From: Sternotherus odoratus
Lineage: Eukaryota > Chordata > Testudines > Kinosternidae
Reading direction: 5' to 3'
Assembly: GCA_032164245.1 (NCBI GenBank)
Contig: JAVMKO010000003.1
Coordinates: forward strand, 40,054,890 to 40,118,889
DNA: 64,000 bases
The position numbers and the translations under genes were made by a program. Under the pieces are notes generated by a model that was given only the letters and a program-made list of their open reading frames with translations, was not told the origin of the DNA and ran no database searches. Shown here piece after piece: positions 45,950 through 55,970 of the stretch. Within the stretch, counting starts at the first letter, position 1; each line of letters begins with the position of its first letter.

Positions 45950-46140
45950 CTGTAAGGTACCATGTTTGATGAAGAGCTGAATAAAGAAATGTCCCACCGT
46001 TGCTGGGCTCTGTTCAATGTAGAGAAGGAGTCCTTGGCAGCTATAGGTCTGAAATTCTAGATGGATGTTGTTTTGTGGTTTCAACTGCAAACCTTGAAAT
46101 TCAAGATAAGAATCTCCATGGTATTGACCGTAGTTGAAAT
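45950..46140 (-). CDS. EYS: Laminin-G exon (first of three seen), probable EYS
   Basis: Minus-strand acceptor 'gcattcatag' precedes 46140 and donor 'gtaggt' follows 45950. The 191-nt exon has two bases that complete a split codon (GAT, Asp, if joined to the candidate exon ending at 55924) plus 63 open codons in phase 0. The peptide has DSYLEFQ, NNIHLEFQTYSCQGLLLY and GHFFIQLFIKHGTLQ, the defining first strands of a laminin-G domain. These domains in EYS bind O-mannosyl glycans in the photoreceptor matrix. There are no stops or shifts. CRB or EGFLAM-type proteins are alternatives. The frame extends past the exon into the intron on the 3' side. Confidence 0.68.
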
Positions 46141-46804
46141 CTATGAATGCAGATAGAAAATAAAATGTAAAAAGGTTTTTTTTCCTGATCTCATTGTTTT
46201 GTGTGCTAACACTAGTACAGATTAGGGGCCCTCCTCTTCATCTATTGCGAGACAGCTTCTAATTGGGAGACAGATTTAATACCAAAATATTTATCCTTTT
46301 CTCTTCTCCCAATAGGCTGGCTAGCAGAGAACTTCTAAAGCTGTAAATAAATATTTAAGCATTTTTGTATTAAAAATGACAATTTGTCTCAATCAAGTCC
46401 TACACCAGGAGAAGAATAAGGTGGGAAGGTGACTTCCATAGTGTTACCATGCCTTGGAAAACAACTATGAAGAAAGAAAAATACATTTTGTGAAATCCTG
46501 GCTCCAATGAAGTTAATGAAAATGGGGCCAAGAGTTCACTCATTGTTTCCTCATGGTATGGCTGCCAGGAATGAAAACATGTACCAATAACTCTGAACTA
46601 ATGAAAAGGCTGAAATGAAGGAAGGCAGCATTGTGAAGAAAAAATATAAAGCATACCCTGGGTTGAGGAACCTTTCCCTAAGGGCAGCCCCAAGGATTGT
46701 CCTCAAAACTTGTCATACAAATGCCACATTAGCTGAACTGGTTAGATTCAGGAAGTAGATTTGGTGACGGTATGGATGGATTGCCAGATTGCTGATCTAT
46801 ACAG
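46141..46804. other. Intron, no gene seen
   Basis: AT-rich sequence flanking the exon. No feature supported. Confidence 0.4.
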
Positions 46805-47420
46805 AAGTGCAACAAACCTCGATGCCAACTCTGTCCACATATCTACACTAGCAACACCATCACAGGACCTAACCAGATCAGCCACACCATCACAGGTTCA
46901 TTCACCTGCACATCTACCAAAATACCAGTAATGCCCCACTGCTATGTACATCGGCCAAACTGGACAGTCCCTACGTAAAAGGATAAATGGACACAAATCA
47001 GATATTAGGAATGGCAATATACAAAAGCCGGTAGGAGAACACTTTAACCTGCCTGGGCATACAATTGCAGACCTCAAAACAGCCATCCTGCAGCAAAAAA
47101 ACCCGTCAAAACCAGACTTCAAAGAGAAACTGCTGAGCTCCAGTTCATCTACAAATTCGACACTCTTAGGTGTGGACTTAACATTAGCTGTGAATGGCTC
47201 ACCAATTACAAAAACAGTTTCTCCTCTCTGGGCGTTCACACCTCCAGATCACCTGCTGAATGTGGGCTTCACCACCCCCACTGATTGAATTTACCATGCT
47301 TTCTTGCCTGCATATTTATGCCTGCCTCTGGAGATTTCCACAACATTCATCTGATGGAAAGCTCATGATACCTAAAATCTGTTAGTCTATAAGGTGCTAC
47401 AAGACTCGTTGTCACTTACA
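46805..47420 (+). mobile_element. Penelope-like element, 3' end with GIY-YIG remnant
   Basis: The frame 46944-47288 reads MYIGQTGQSLRKRINGHKSD then GEHFNLPGHTIADL, matching the C-terminal endonuclease of Penelope-like elements. The preceding CTST..Y segment is shifted out of frame. The tail has 'ctgatggaaagctcatgat' and 'ctgttagtctataaggtgct', the turtle Penelope ending. It is 5' truncated and inactive, and better preserved than the copy at 10200-10935. Confidence 0.82.
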
Positions 47421-47789
47421 CAGAAGTGGTTACTGTTCTAGTGGTGTGATCCTAAAGTTAGACAAAGCATGAAAGACTATTTTATAAGTAAAAAGTCTGG
47501 ATGCAGAACAGAATACATCAGAAAAGAACACATCTAGCAGTTTTTATAGGGATCTTCCTAAAGAACAAAGAGGGAGTGAGACTGTCAACTCCTTAGTATG
47601 GGGCATGGTGCACCAACCTAAGGTGTCAGCAAATTCTTGTCCAAGGCAAAAGAAATAACTTGGGACCCCAATGGGAGAAGAGCAAAGGAAGGGGGGAGGG
47701 TTGACCATGAACATTCTGTTTCATGCTTAGATTTCACATATCTAATTAACTGATTAATGAGGACAAACACCTATTATCTTCAATGGTAT
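47421..47789. other. No gene seen
   Basis: Spacer with no supported feature. Confidence 0.4.
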
Positions 47790-47985
47790 CACTACAGCCT
47801 GGCCTCTGTGTCCCTAGCCTCTGTTTGTCAGAGGGGGGCGATGGATGGCAAGTGAGAGATCACTTGATCATTACCTGTTAGGTTCACTCACTCCAGGGCA
47901 GATGTCATTGGCTGCTGTCCGTAGACAGGATACTGGGCTGGATGGATACTTTGTTCTGACCCAGTATGGTCATTCTTATGTTTAC
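47790..47985 (+). mobile_element. CR1 3' tail
   Basis: 'gtccctagcctctgtttg', 'agatcacttgatcattacct', 'gacaggatactgggctggat' and 'tgacccagtatggtcattct' follow one another as in the last 200 bp of turtle CR1. Confidence 0.9.
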
Positions 47986-49113
47986 AAACCAGCTGATTTC
48001 CATGGGCAGGAGGCCAGGGAGGGAGGGGGGAGGCTGCATGCCGAGTCTTCACTCCCCCTCCTCCCTCATGCCTCCTGAATGCTGCAAGCCAGATGATTGC
48101 CCTGGGCAGAAGGGAGGAGGAAGAGAGGATGTGACATACCTCCCCTCCATTCTCTGCCTCCTGCCCGGCAAACAGCAGGCTTGCCGCAGGCAGGAGGAAG
48201 GGGAGGGAGGAGGAGTCTGTGTGCTGCCTCCTTGCTCCTCCCCCTCCCTCCTGCCTCATGAATACCACAAACCAGCTGATTGCTGCGGGCAGGGGAGGGA
48301 GGGTGAAGGAGTGAGGACACTGTGTGTGGAGTAAAGGGGGAAAATGGGGAAGAAGAGGTGGGCTAAGGATGGGTTAAGAAGGGGTGGAGTGAACGGGCTT
48401 AGGATTGATCCCCCCACCCCGGGTGCTTGCAGAGTAGGGGAAGCTACTGTTGCTGCTGCACAACATGCTTCTCCTAGCCTCAGGGCCGGCGACAGGAATT
48501 TTGGGGCCCCATACGCAGATGGTGTGGGGCCCCCCCCTGGTCTCCCGCCGCCCGCGGGGCCCCCCCGGCCAACCTCCCCCCTCTGGCCGGTCTCCCGCCG
48601 CCCGTGTGGCCCCCCCCGGGCCGGTCTCCCGCCGCCCGCGGGGCCCAACCGGGAGAAGCAAAGGGGGGTGGGGGGAGGCTGCTGGGGGCCGGGGGAGGGG
48701 GCTGATGAGCCCGGAGCCGCGCCTTGCTCACAGCCCCAGCGACAAGAGGGTACAGCTGCGTACCGGGCCTGCCCCGGATTTAAGGCCCCCCCCTTAAGTC
48801 CGGGGCCCGGTACAGCTGTACCCATTGTACCCCTCTGTTGCCGGCCCTGCCTAGCCTACAGCACCTTCAGCCTCCTTGCCTGCCTCACTGTCTGCAGTGC
48901 CAGTGCCTGTGCCTGTGTGAGATAAGGGGAGGGGAGGGAGAACCTCCCATCTATAGTACTGTACTGTATGGTAAAAAAAAAAATAATCCCTTGAACTTAA
49001 CCTCCCCTATTTACATTAATTCTTATGGGGAAATTGGATTCACTTAACATTGTTTCACTTAAAGTTGCATTTTACAGGAACTTAACTACAATGTTAAGTG
49101 AGGAGTTATTGTA
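47986..49113. mobile_element. Tigger-like element interrupted by a hAT
   Basis: The right end, 'cacttaacattgtttcactt' then 'gttaagtgaggagttattgta' shortened form up to 49113, is the terminus of a turtle Tigger-type element. The left part contains three spaced copies of 'aaaccagctgatt' plus 'gggcaggag'-like units (about 47987, 48086, 48268). The original left terminus is not visible. A hAT sits at 48481-48849. Confidence 0.6.
48473..48857. mobile_element. hAT element (CAGGGCCGGC ends), perfect 8-bp duplication
   Basis: The element 48481-48849 begins CAGGGCCGGCGACAGG and ends with the complement of CAGGGCCGGCAACAGAGG. CCTAGCCT flanks both sides (48473-48480, 48850-48857). Its right end contains an inverted pair around 'tacagctg' and 'ggccccccccttaagtccgg'. 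It is in opposite orientation to the related 51292-52700 element. Confidence 0.93.
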
Positions 49114-50479
49114 CTTTCAAACACTGGTTTTCACGTGCCTATAGTTATTTGTTCATGAGCATAAACCAAGGAGTTATTTCTGCATGAAAGTCAGGGCAGG
49201 GCACATACTTTTGAAAATATGGTCCTTGATTTCCCAGTGTTTATACCATCATAATGTTAATTTAAAATTCTACAGGGCTAAAAGTAGGACAGACTGCAAC
49301 CAGTATACAGAATTGCTTATAAACAAATCCAATTTTGCTTTCTCTGCTCCTTTTCTTGCACAGTGATTTTTTTCTCTGTAGAACAATTACAGTATTTTAT
49401 GGTTTGCTCAAGAGAAATACATTCTCCCCTTACTTGAAAAACAACTTTATGCCTTATTAAATAAAAAGTTGAGAGGTCATTTAAAGAAAGGGTAATGACA
49501 ACTCACCTGTTTTGCTGTTGTTAAAAAAAAATCAGTGCAGTAACTGAAACTTAAATTACACCTCTCAGAATGGTACATATAAAAAAAAGATCATATTTTG
49601 TTTGGCTGATTTTAACTTAGTCATTGAGGGTATGATGCTGACATTTGAATGGCTTTTGAAGGTCAGAGGTCCTATTTCAATTTTTTTCATTTTTTTTTAA
49701 GCCAAAGGATTCAGTCCACTTTGTTTCTAATATCAAATTCCATGGCAGAGTTTTAACCATAAATGTTTGATTTCTGGGAGCTAATGTAAAAAGAATATTG
49801 GAGCAAGTTATGCAAAGTTACTAATGACCTTCTACTACTACTGACCTTCCTTGTTGAAGTACAGACCACAATTCTGCCTTTTCAGAACTTTTCAGAAAGC
49901 ACTGTGCAATGTCAGACTCAGTCACTGTATTCAAATTCTGAATGTAGATCTTATTAATATCACCCAAGAACATTCACAAAGAAAATACTACACAGTAAAT
50001 TGGTATATACACATATTTACTTTTAATTCAAGAAACTAAACATTTTTAAGAAGCCTTAAAATGTAAGGGTCTACTGAAACATGTAGATCAGTCTGTAGTG
50101 GTGATTCCCACACTGCCTTCACAAACATACCAAACATGCTCATTATCTTCTGAGTGAGGGAAACTTCCTTCTCTGGGCCCTTGTAGTTCCCACCCCTGCT
50201 CTGCAGTTTGCACAGGTTCAGCCACACAGATGATTCCAATACATCACTTTGTCTACCCTACTTTTGCACTGCTTTAATTACTAAAAATCCTCTGCTGCAG
50301 TATACAAGCATTCCTTTTTAGAGCTATCTTTTTTTTTCCTTTTTGAAATATGGAATGGCAGACGACGATACTTGGCTGTGTACAAAGGACACAGATTTCA
50401 TATATATAAGGAGAAGGTGTGCATTGTACATCAAGAATGTATATACTCATTCTGAAGCCCAGAAGGAGGTGTGAGGCTG
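49114..50479. other. Intron, no gene seen
   Basis: AT-rich sequence. A consensus minus-strand donor near 49502-49507 is preceded by only 8 nt after an AG, so no exon is called. Confidence 0.4.
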
Positions 50480-50890
50480 GCAAGTAGAAAGTCTATGAAT
50501 GATGATAAAAGGGAAATAACCAGGGGTGATGTCATGGTAGGGATCTACTATAGACTGACACATAAGGAAGAGGACCTTAATGATGCACTCTACAACAAAT
50601 AACAGAAATACCCAAAACATAAGACGTACTAGTAATAGGGAACTTTAACTACTCATATAGCAGTTGAAAGAAAATATGGCAAAACAGAAAACACAAAAGG
50701 TTTGTGGAACATGTTGGAGATAGCTTCTTGTTTCAGAAAGTGTAAGTACCTGGATGGTGGTGAGGAACCATTTAAAGATTAGATTTTAACGGGGAAGAAT
50801 TGGTTGCAAATGTAAAGTTATAATGGGTGAAAGTGATCATGAAATGATAGAGTTCAGAATGAATACATTACTACAGGATTTAATCATGAA
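50480..50890 (+). mobile_element. CR1 LINE, endonuclease-region fragment
   Basis: Decayed copy with 'gtcatggtagggatctacta', 'atagggaactttaactactc' (GNFNY, from GDFN), and 'agtgatcatgaaatgataga' (SDHEMIE), the conserved end of the CR1 endonuclease. Frames are broken. Confidence 0.8.
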
Positions 50891-51224
50891 ACATATGAAC
50901 AATGAATTCCTTACTTCAACATTTTAATTTTCTTTTGATAGTTAAAGGCAGGAAAGTTTTGTTTGTTGGGTGGTTAATAAAAGCATATAGATAATGGCCA
51001 CTGAAGTAGCACTAAGTACACTTTCACAGTAGATTAAATGTTTAAAAAGTGGTGGTATTTATTTGGACAGATTACAAATGTAAACAGGAAAGAGATCTGT
51101 TTGTTTAAACCAGACTGACCAAAAAACAGTCTCAGAAAGGTGAAATGAAAGTCTTTCAGAACCATGGAAACCTAATTTTTGTTGCTGTTGTTTAAAGAAA
51201 GAAAGAAAAAAAAAGAAATGAAGT

Positions 51225-53525
51225 GGATATGATTGACAACGTTTGCAAATGACACAAAGGTTTGGGGAGTGGCAAATAATGAAGCTGGATGCAGGGCCGG
51301 CGATAGGGGGGTACTACGGGTACAGCTGTACCGGGCCCCGGACTTAAGGGGGGGCCCTTAAGTCTGGACCCCGGTACACAGCTGTACCCGTAGTCGTCCC
51401 CCCTTGTCGCCGGGCCTGGGCCGGGGCAGCGCAGGGGTGAGATCAGCTGTGCGGGGCAGGTGGGGAGGGCCGGGGGCAGAGCGCTTTGTCAGGCTATATA
51501 CAGCTGTCAGCCGGCCGCCGCGCTCCGAGCCGCCGCCGGAAGTTTGCAGGGACGCAGCCGCAGGCGGAGTCTGGGCTCCATGGCAGGTGAGGTGAGAGGG
51601 GAGGCGGGCGGGTAATCGGGGGGTGTCTTTGTCCCCCTGCCTTTCGGTACGAGTCGGGGTCGCGTATCTGTCCTAGAGTCTCCTCGCCCGGTGACACCCC
51701 CTCGCTGGGGTCCCTCACTCTGGGCCGGCGGGAGAGGAGGCGTCTCTCCTGCTCCTTGGGTCCTGGGGGTCCCACGTCTGGACACCGGCGTGGGGTCTTC
51801 TCCGTATCTGGAGGGGCCCCCAGGCCCCCCACTCCCGAGCGCCCTAGGCTGGCCGGGAGCTGCTTGCTCCCCCCCTCACAGGTGTCCCCAAGAAGCTAGG
51901 CTGGAGCGGAGACCCCGCTTGCCCAGGGGCTGTCACCCCCCTCCTCATCCAGAGCCCCCTCCCCACCTACCCCCTTCTCACACAGAACCCCCTTCACCCC
52001 CAGCCCCTTCCTCACCCAGAGCCCCCTCCCCATCTACCCCCGTCCCCCTTCTCACCTAGAGCCCCCTCCCCATCCATCCTCCTTCTCCCTCCTCACCCAG
52101 AGCTCCTTCCCCATCTACTTCCCATCCATCCCCCTTCTCCCAGCTCAGGAGCAATCAGAGAGCGAGCGCCGCTCTGCGGGGGCAGGGGCCAGCGAGCGGG
52201 GCTGGGGAGACCCGGGGCCAGGAGCCAATGGCAGCCCAGTGGGGGGAGGCAGGGCAGGAGACTAGGCTGGATGGGGTGGGCGAGGCGTGGGTGCGGGAGA
52301 GAAGGAGGTTTGGGTGGGAGGGGAGGCTGAGCTGGGCGGGTCAGGCATGGGGGCAGGAGGCTGGGTTGGGAGTGGGAGGGGGGGAGGAGGTTAGGTTCGG
52401 TGGGGTGGGATGGGCCGGGCCACGCAGGGGTGGGGGAGGGAAGGCGGTTAGAGATGGGGGGAGGCTGGGCGGGGCGGGGGTAAAGGAAGATCACCCCCAA
52501 CAGCGGGGTTGGCCAGGCAGGGATGGGTTAGGCTGGGGGAGGAGATTAGGTTGGGGGAGGAGATTAGGTTGGGTGGACCGGGTCAGGCGGGGGGGAAGGA
52601 GAATAGGCGGGGGGGGGTTGGAGGGACCCCCAAATGCTCAGAATAGGGGGCCCCCAAACGCTCAGATTAGGGGGCCCCAAGATTTCTGTCGCCGGCCCTG
52701 TCTGGATGGCTTGGTAAACTGGACATAAGCACACAATATGCATTTTGGTATTGCAAAATATAAGGTCATAAGTAAGTAACATCTAAGGAAAAAAAATTGG
52801 GCCATATTTATGGGATGGGAGACTATCCTGGAAAGCAGCATGTCCAGAATAGACTCAGAGATTGGGAAAATAATCAGCTGAACATGAGCTCCCAGTGCAA
52901 TGTTGGCTAATGTATAAACGGGGAAATCAAATAGTGTAAAGAGTATAATACCTTTGTCTCTGGCATTGATACAAGTCTTCTGGCATACTGTGTCTAATTC
53001 CAGTCATACTTCAAGAAGGATATTGGAAAATTGGAGAGGATTCAGAAAAGAGCCACAAAAAGGATAAAAGAAATGGAAAATATGCCTTATAGTGAAAAAT
53101 TCAAGGAGTTTCATCAATTTATCTTATTGAAGAGATGGCTAAGGGATGACTTGATTACAGTGTAAAATTACTTAGATGTGGAACTTAATTTGAAAGAGGA
53201 ATCTTTTATCAAGCCAACGAAGGTTTAACAAGATACAAGGTTGGTAGATGAAGCTAGACAAATTAAGATGTAAAATAAGACACTAACCTCTCCCCCCTCC
53301 CCCCAAACACAGTGAGGGTAAATAACCACTGGAACAACTTACCACAGGTTGTGGAGACTTCATTACTAGATATTTTAAAATAAAGATTGGATGTTTTTTT
53401 TCTAAATGATATGCTCTTGTTTGAACAAGAATTAATTCAAGGAAGGACTGTAGCCTGTGTATTAAAAGACTTTAGACTAGATGATCAATGTTTTATTGTG
53501 GCCTTATAATCTATGAATCTTTAAA
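51225..53525 (+). mobile_element. CR1 LINE 3' half, split by a hAT insertion
   Basis: Left part (51225-51291) has 'tttgcaaatgacacaaaggt' (FANDTKV, the YxDD-region equivalent). After the hAT (51292-52700) it resumes and continues through 'aaggatattggaaaattgga', 'agagccacaaaaaggataaa' and 'tggaacaacttaccacaggt' to 'ataatctatgaatctt'. It may be one insertion with 50480-50890 after internal deletion. Confidence 0.85.
51284..52708. mobile_element. hAT element with fold-back end and GC-rich cassette
   Basis: The element 51292-52700 begins CAGGGCCGGCGATAGG and ends with CTGTCGCCGGCCCTG. The flanks 'gctggatg' and 'tctggatg' match at 7 of 8 positions. The first 127 bp fold back on themselves (arms meeting near 51355). 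The middle (about 52250-52495) carries the same G-rich cassette as the element at 39829-40669, which has different ends. GC-rich frames on both strands are not genes. Confidence 0.88.
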
Positions 53526-54430
53526 CATCTACCAATATTGTTATTGGTTAAAAACTGAATAACCGCACAAGAAGGATGAGATAAAATATTTAATAAATCA
53601 TTTTTTATTTTATTGTTTCATCTTCCTAGCTTTAAATTGAAACATTGTTTTTAAATGAATGGAGTTCCACATTTGGTCTTTTATGTGCTTAATTGCCATT
53701 GAGATCACTTATTGGACTGGATTCTCTCCACTTATCCCACTGTAAATCAATGTATACTGTCTGTACTGAAGTTAATGGAGTTAGCGTGGTATAAATTAGA
53801 AGGAAATGAAGCCCCTAAGCAACTTTTGCACACAAAAAGTTGTAGAGCTCTTTAGAACAGGGAAATTCTATTTATTCTGCAATTGTATAGTGATTAGCAC
53901 AATGGAGTCCAAGTCCATGACTATGGCTCCAAGGTGTTATAGTAATAAATAAATAAAATAATGACTGGGATCCTGATTTAGAGTAACTGAGGCAAATCTG
54001 CTCTCAATTATATGCTATAATTCCAGTTTATTTCAATGGGAGTTACAGCTACATACCTGGGTGCACAATAGGCCCAAAAGTGTGATGACTTATACCTCAT
54101 GCAATCCCACTGAAAACAAAGGGGTTGCACAAATTGTAAATTAAAATTGATTTTGCCCCTGATGGCATATGTTGATTTGGGAAGAGATGCTCATTGTTTG
54201 ACCACTAAATCTCTCTGTGGAGAAAAGTCATTTCAACAGTGACAGAGCTGTACACATGCTACAAAACAGCAATAACCAGCAGTCAGTCAATCAAATAAAC
54301 CTCTAATACACTTTAATAGGATCCACAGCACTTATTTTCTATGAACTTTCCTATACTTGTGTCTTTTTGATCACAAGAATGTTGGAAGAAATTAGAAATT
54401 TGACAAATACTCTTGTAATGTGTTTATGCT
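53526..54430. other. Intron, no gene seen
   Basis: AT-rich sequence with no supported feature. Confidence 0.4.
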
Positions 54431-54434
54431 GAAT

Positions 54435-55795
54435 GTCCATACACACTGTTGTATGTAACCCATCACTTAAGACAAATGACTGGAGGATAGTTATATTGAC
54501 ACCAATTTTTTTAAAAGGCTCTAGAAGCAATACTGGCAATTGCAGCCCAGTAAGTCTAGCTTCAATATCAGACAGATCAGTTGAAAAGAACAATATTATC
54601 AGACACACAGATGAACACAATATGTGGAGGGAAGAGTCAAAACAGCTTTTGTAAAAGGGAAATAATGCCTCAGCAAGCTATTAGAATTCTTTGAGAGGGT
54701 CAACAAACATGTGGACAAAGGTGATCCAGTTAGTACAGTGTACTTGAACTTCAAAAATACTTTGGTAAGGTTCCTCATCACAGGCTCTTATGCAAAATAA
54801 GCAGGCATGCGAATAGGAGGGAAGGTCCTCTCATCGCACAGTAACTGGATAAAAGACAGAAAACAAAGGGTAGGAATAAATGGTCAGTTTTTATAATGAA
54901 GAGAGGTAAATAGCTGGGGGCCCCCAGGAATATATACTAGGACCAGTGTAATTCAATATAAATGCCAAATGAAATTCAAAACTGATAAATGCAAAGTAAT
55001 TCACATTGGAAAACATAAACACAACTATACATACACAAGGGTGGGAGTCTAAATGAGCTGCTACCATCCAAGAAAGATATATTGGATTCATTCTTGATAA
55101 TTTTCTGAAAACATTTGCTCAATGTGTAGCAGCAGTCAAAAAAGCTAACAGAATGTTAGGAACCATTAGGAAAGAGATAGATAATAAGATGGAAAATATC
55201 AACATCTCACTAAATTAATCCATAAAAAGCCACACCTTGAATACTTGTCATCCCATCTCAAAAAAGATATGTTAGAAATGTAAAAAGTACAGAGAAGAGC
55301 AACAAATATGATTGGGGTATGGAACAGCTTCTCTGTGAGGAGAGATTAAAAAGACTGGACTATTCATCTTAGAAAAGAGATGGGGGGGAGACAACGACAG
55401 GATAGAGGTCTATAAAATCATGAGTGGTGTGGAGAAAGTGAGTAAGGAAGTGTTATTTACCCTTTCACGTAACACAAGAACAGTGGTCAGCCAATGAAAT
55501 TAAGAAAAAGCAGGTTTAAAACAAAGAAAAGGAAGTACTTTTTTCACACAGCGCACAGTCAATCTGTAGAATGGATTGCCAGGGAATGTGGTGAAGGCCA
55601 AAAGAATAATTGAATACCTCTGACTACCAGATGCTGGGACTGGATGACAGGGGATGGAGCACTTTGAAATTTATCTGTTCTATTCATTCCTTTTGAAGCA
55701 TCTGGCATTAACCTATGTTGGAAGACAGGATATTTGGCTAGATGGACCATTGGTCGGACTCAATACGGCCACTTTAATGCTCTTATGTATGTAGC
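54435..55795 (+). mobile_element. CR1 LINE, RT to 3' end
   Basis: Runs from 'atgactggaggatagttata' (DWRIVI..) through 'aataatgcctcagcaa', 'ttgaacttcaaaaatacttt' (YLNFKNTL, from YLDFxKAF), the thumb region, then 'gatagaggtctataaaatca' and 'gacaggatatttggctagat' to 'tgctcttatgtatgt'. Internal deletions and frameshifts throughout. Confidence 0.88.
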
Positions 55796-55923
55796 CATCT
55801 TTAAATTTCTTCAATTTTGTTCCAGTTTATAAATGTTTCAGCCATTTAACGAAGAGAAAATACCACATGGCACAAATAACACATAGTACATACACCAAGT
55901 AAATGTCAATGAACAACCCTTAC

Positions 55924-55970
55924 CTGAAATAGGCTCTCGACCATTGTAACACATTTGTAAAAATCCCAAT
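55924..55970 (-). CDS. Candidate 47-nt exon, EGF-module end
   Basis: On the minus strand a long T-rich tract precedes AG at 55971, and donor 'gtaagg' follows 55924. The exon leaves one base at each end: 'A' ends a preceding split codon, and the final 'G' plus 'AT' of the exon at 46140 makes Asp. The peptide LGFLQMCYNGREPIS fits the GF-x-C close of an EGF module just before a laminin-G domain, which is how EYS-type proteins are built. It is short, so chance cannot be excluded. Confidence 0.42.

Noticed and set aside
48256..48925. 193- and 189-codon frames on opposite strands
   Set aside because: They cross the borders of a hAT insertion with a perfect 8-bp duplication, so cannot be ancestral genes.
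49500..49530. Minus-strand donor GTGAGT preceded by an AG 8 nt earlier, a possible micro-exon
   Set aside because: Eight nucleotides cannot be supported without transcript evidence.
51494..52500. Possible CpG-island promoter with open frames
   Set aside because: The whole GC-rich block lies between hAT termini inside a CR1; the composition comes from the transposon.
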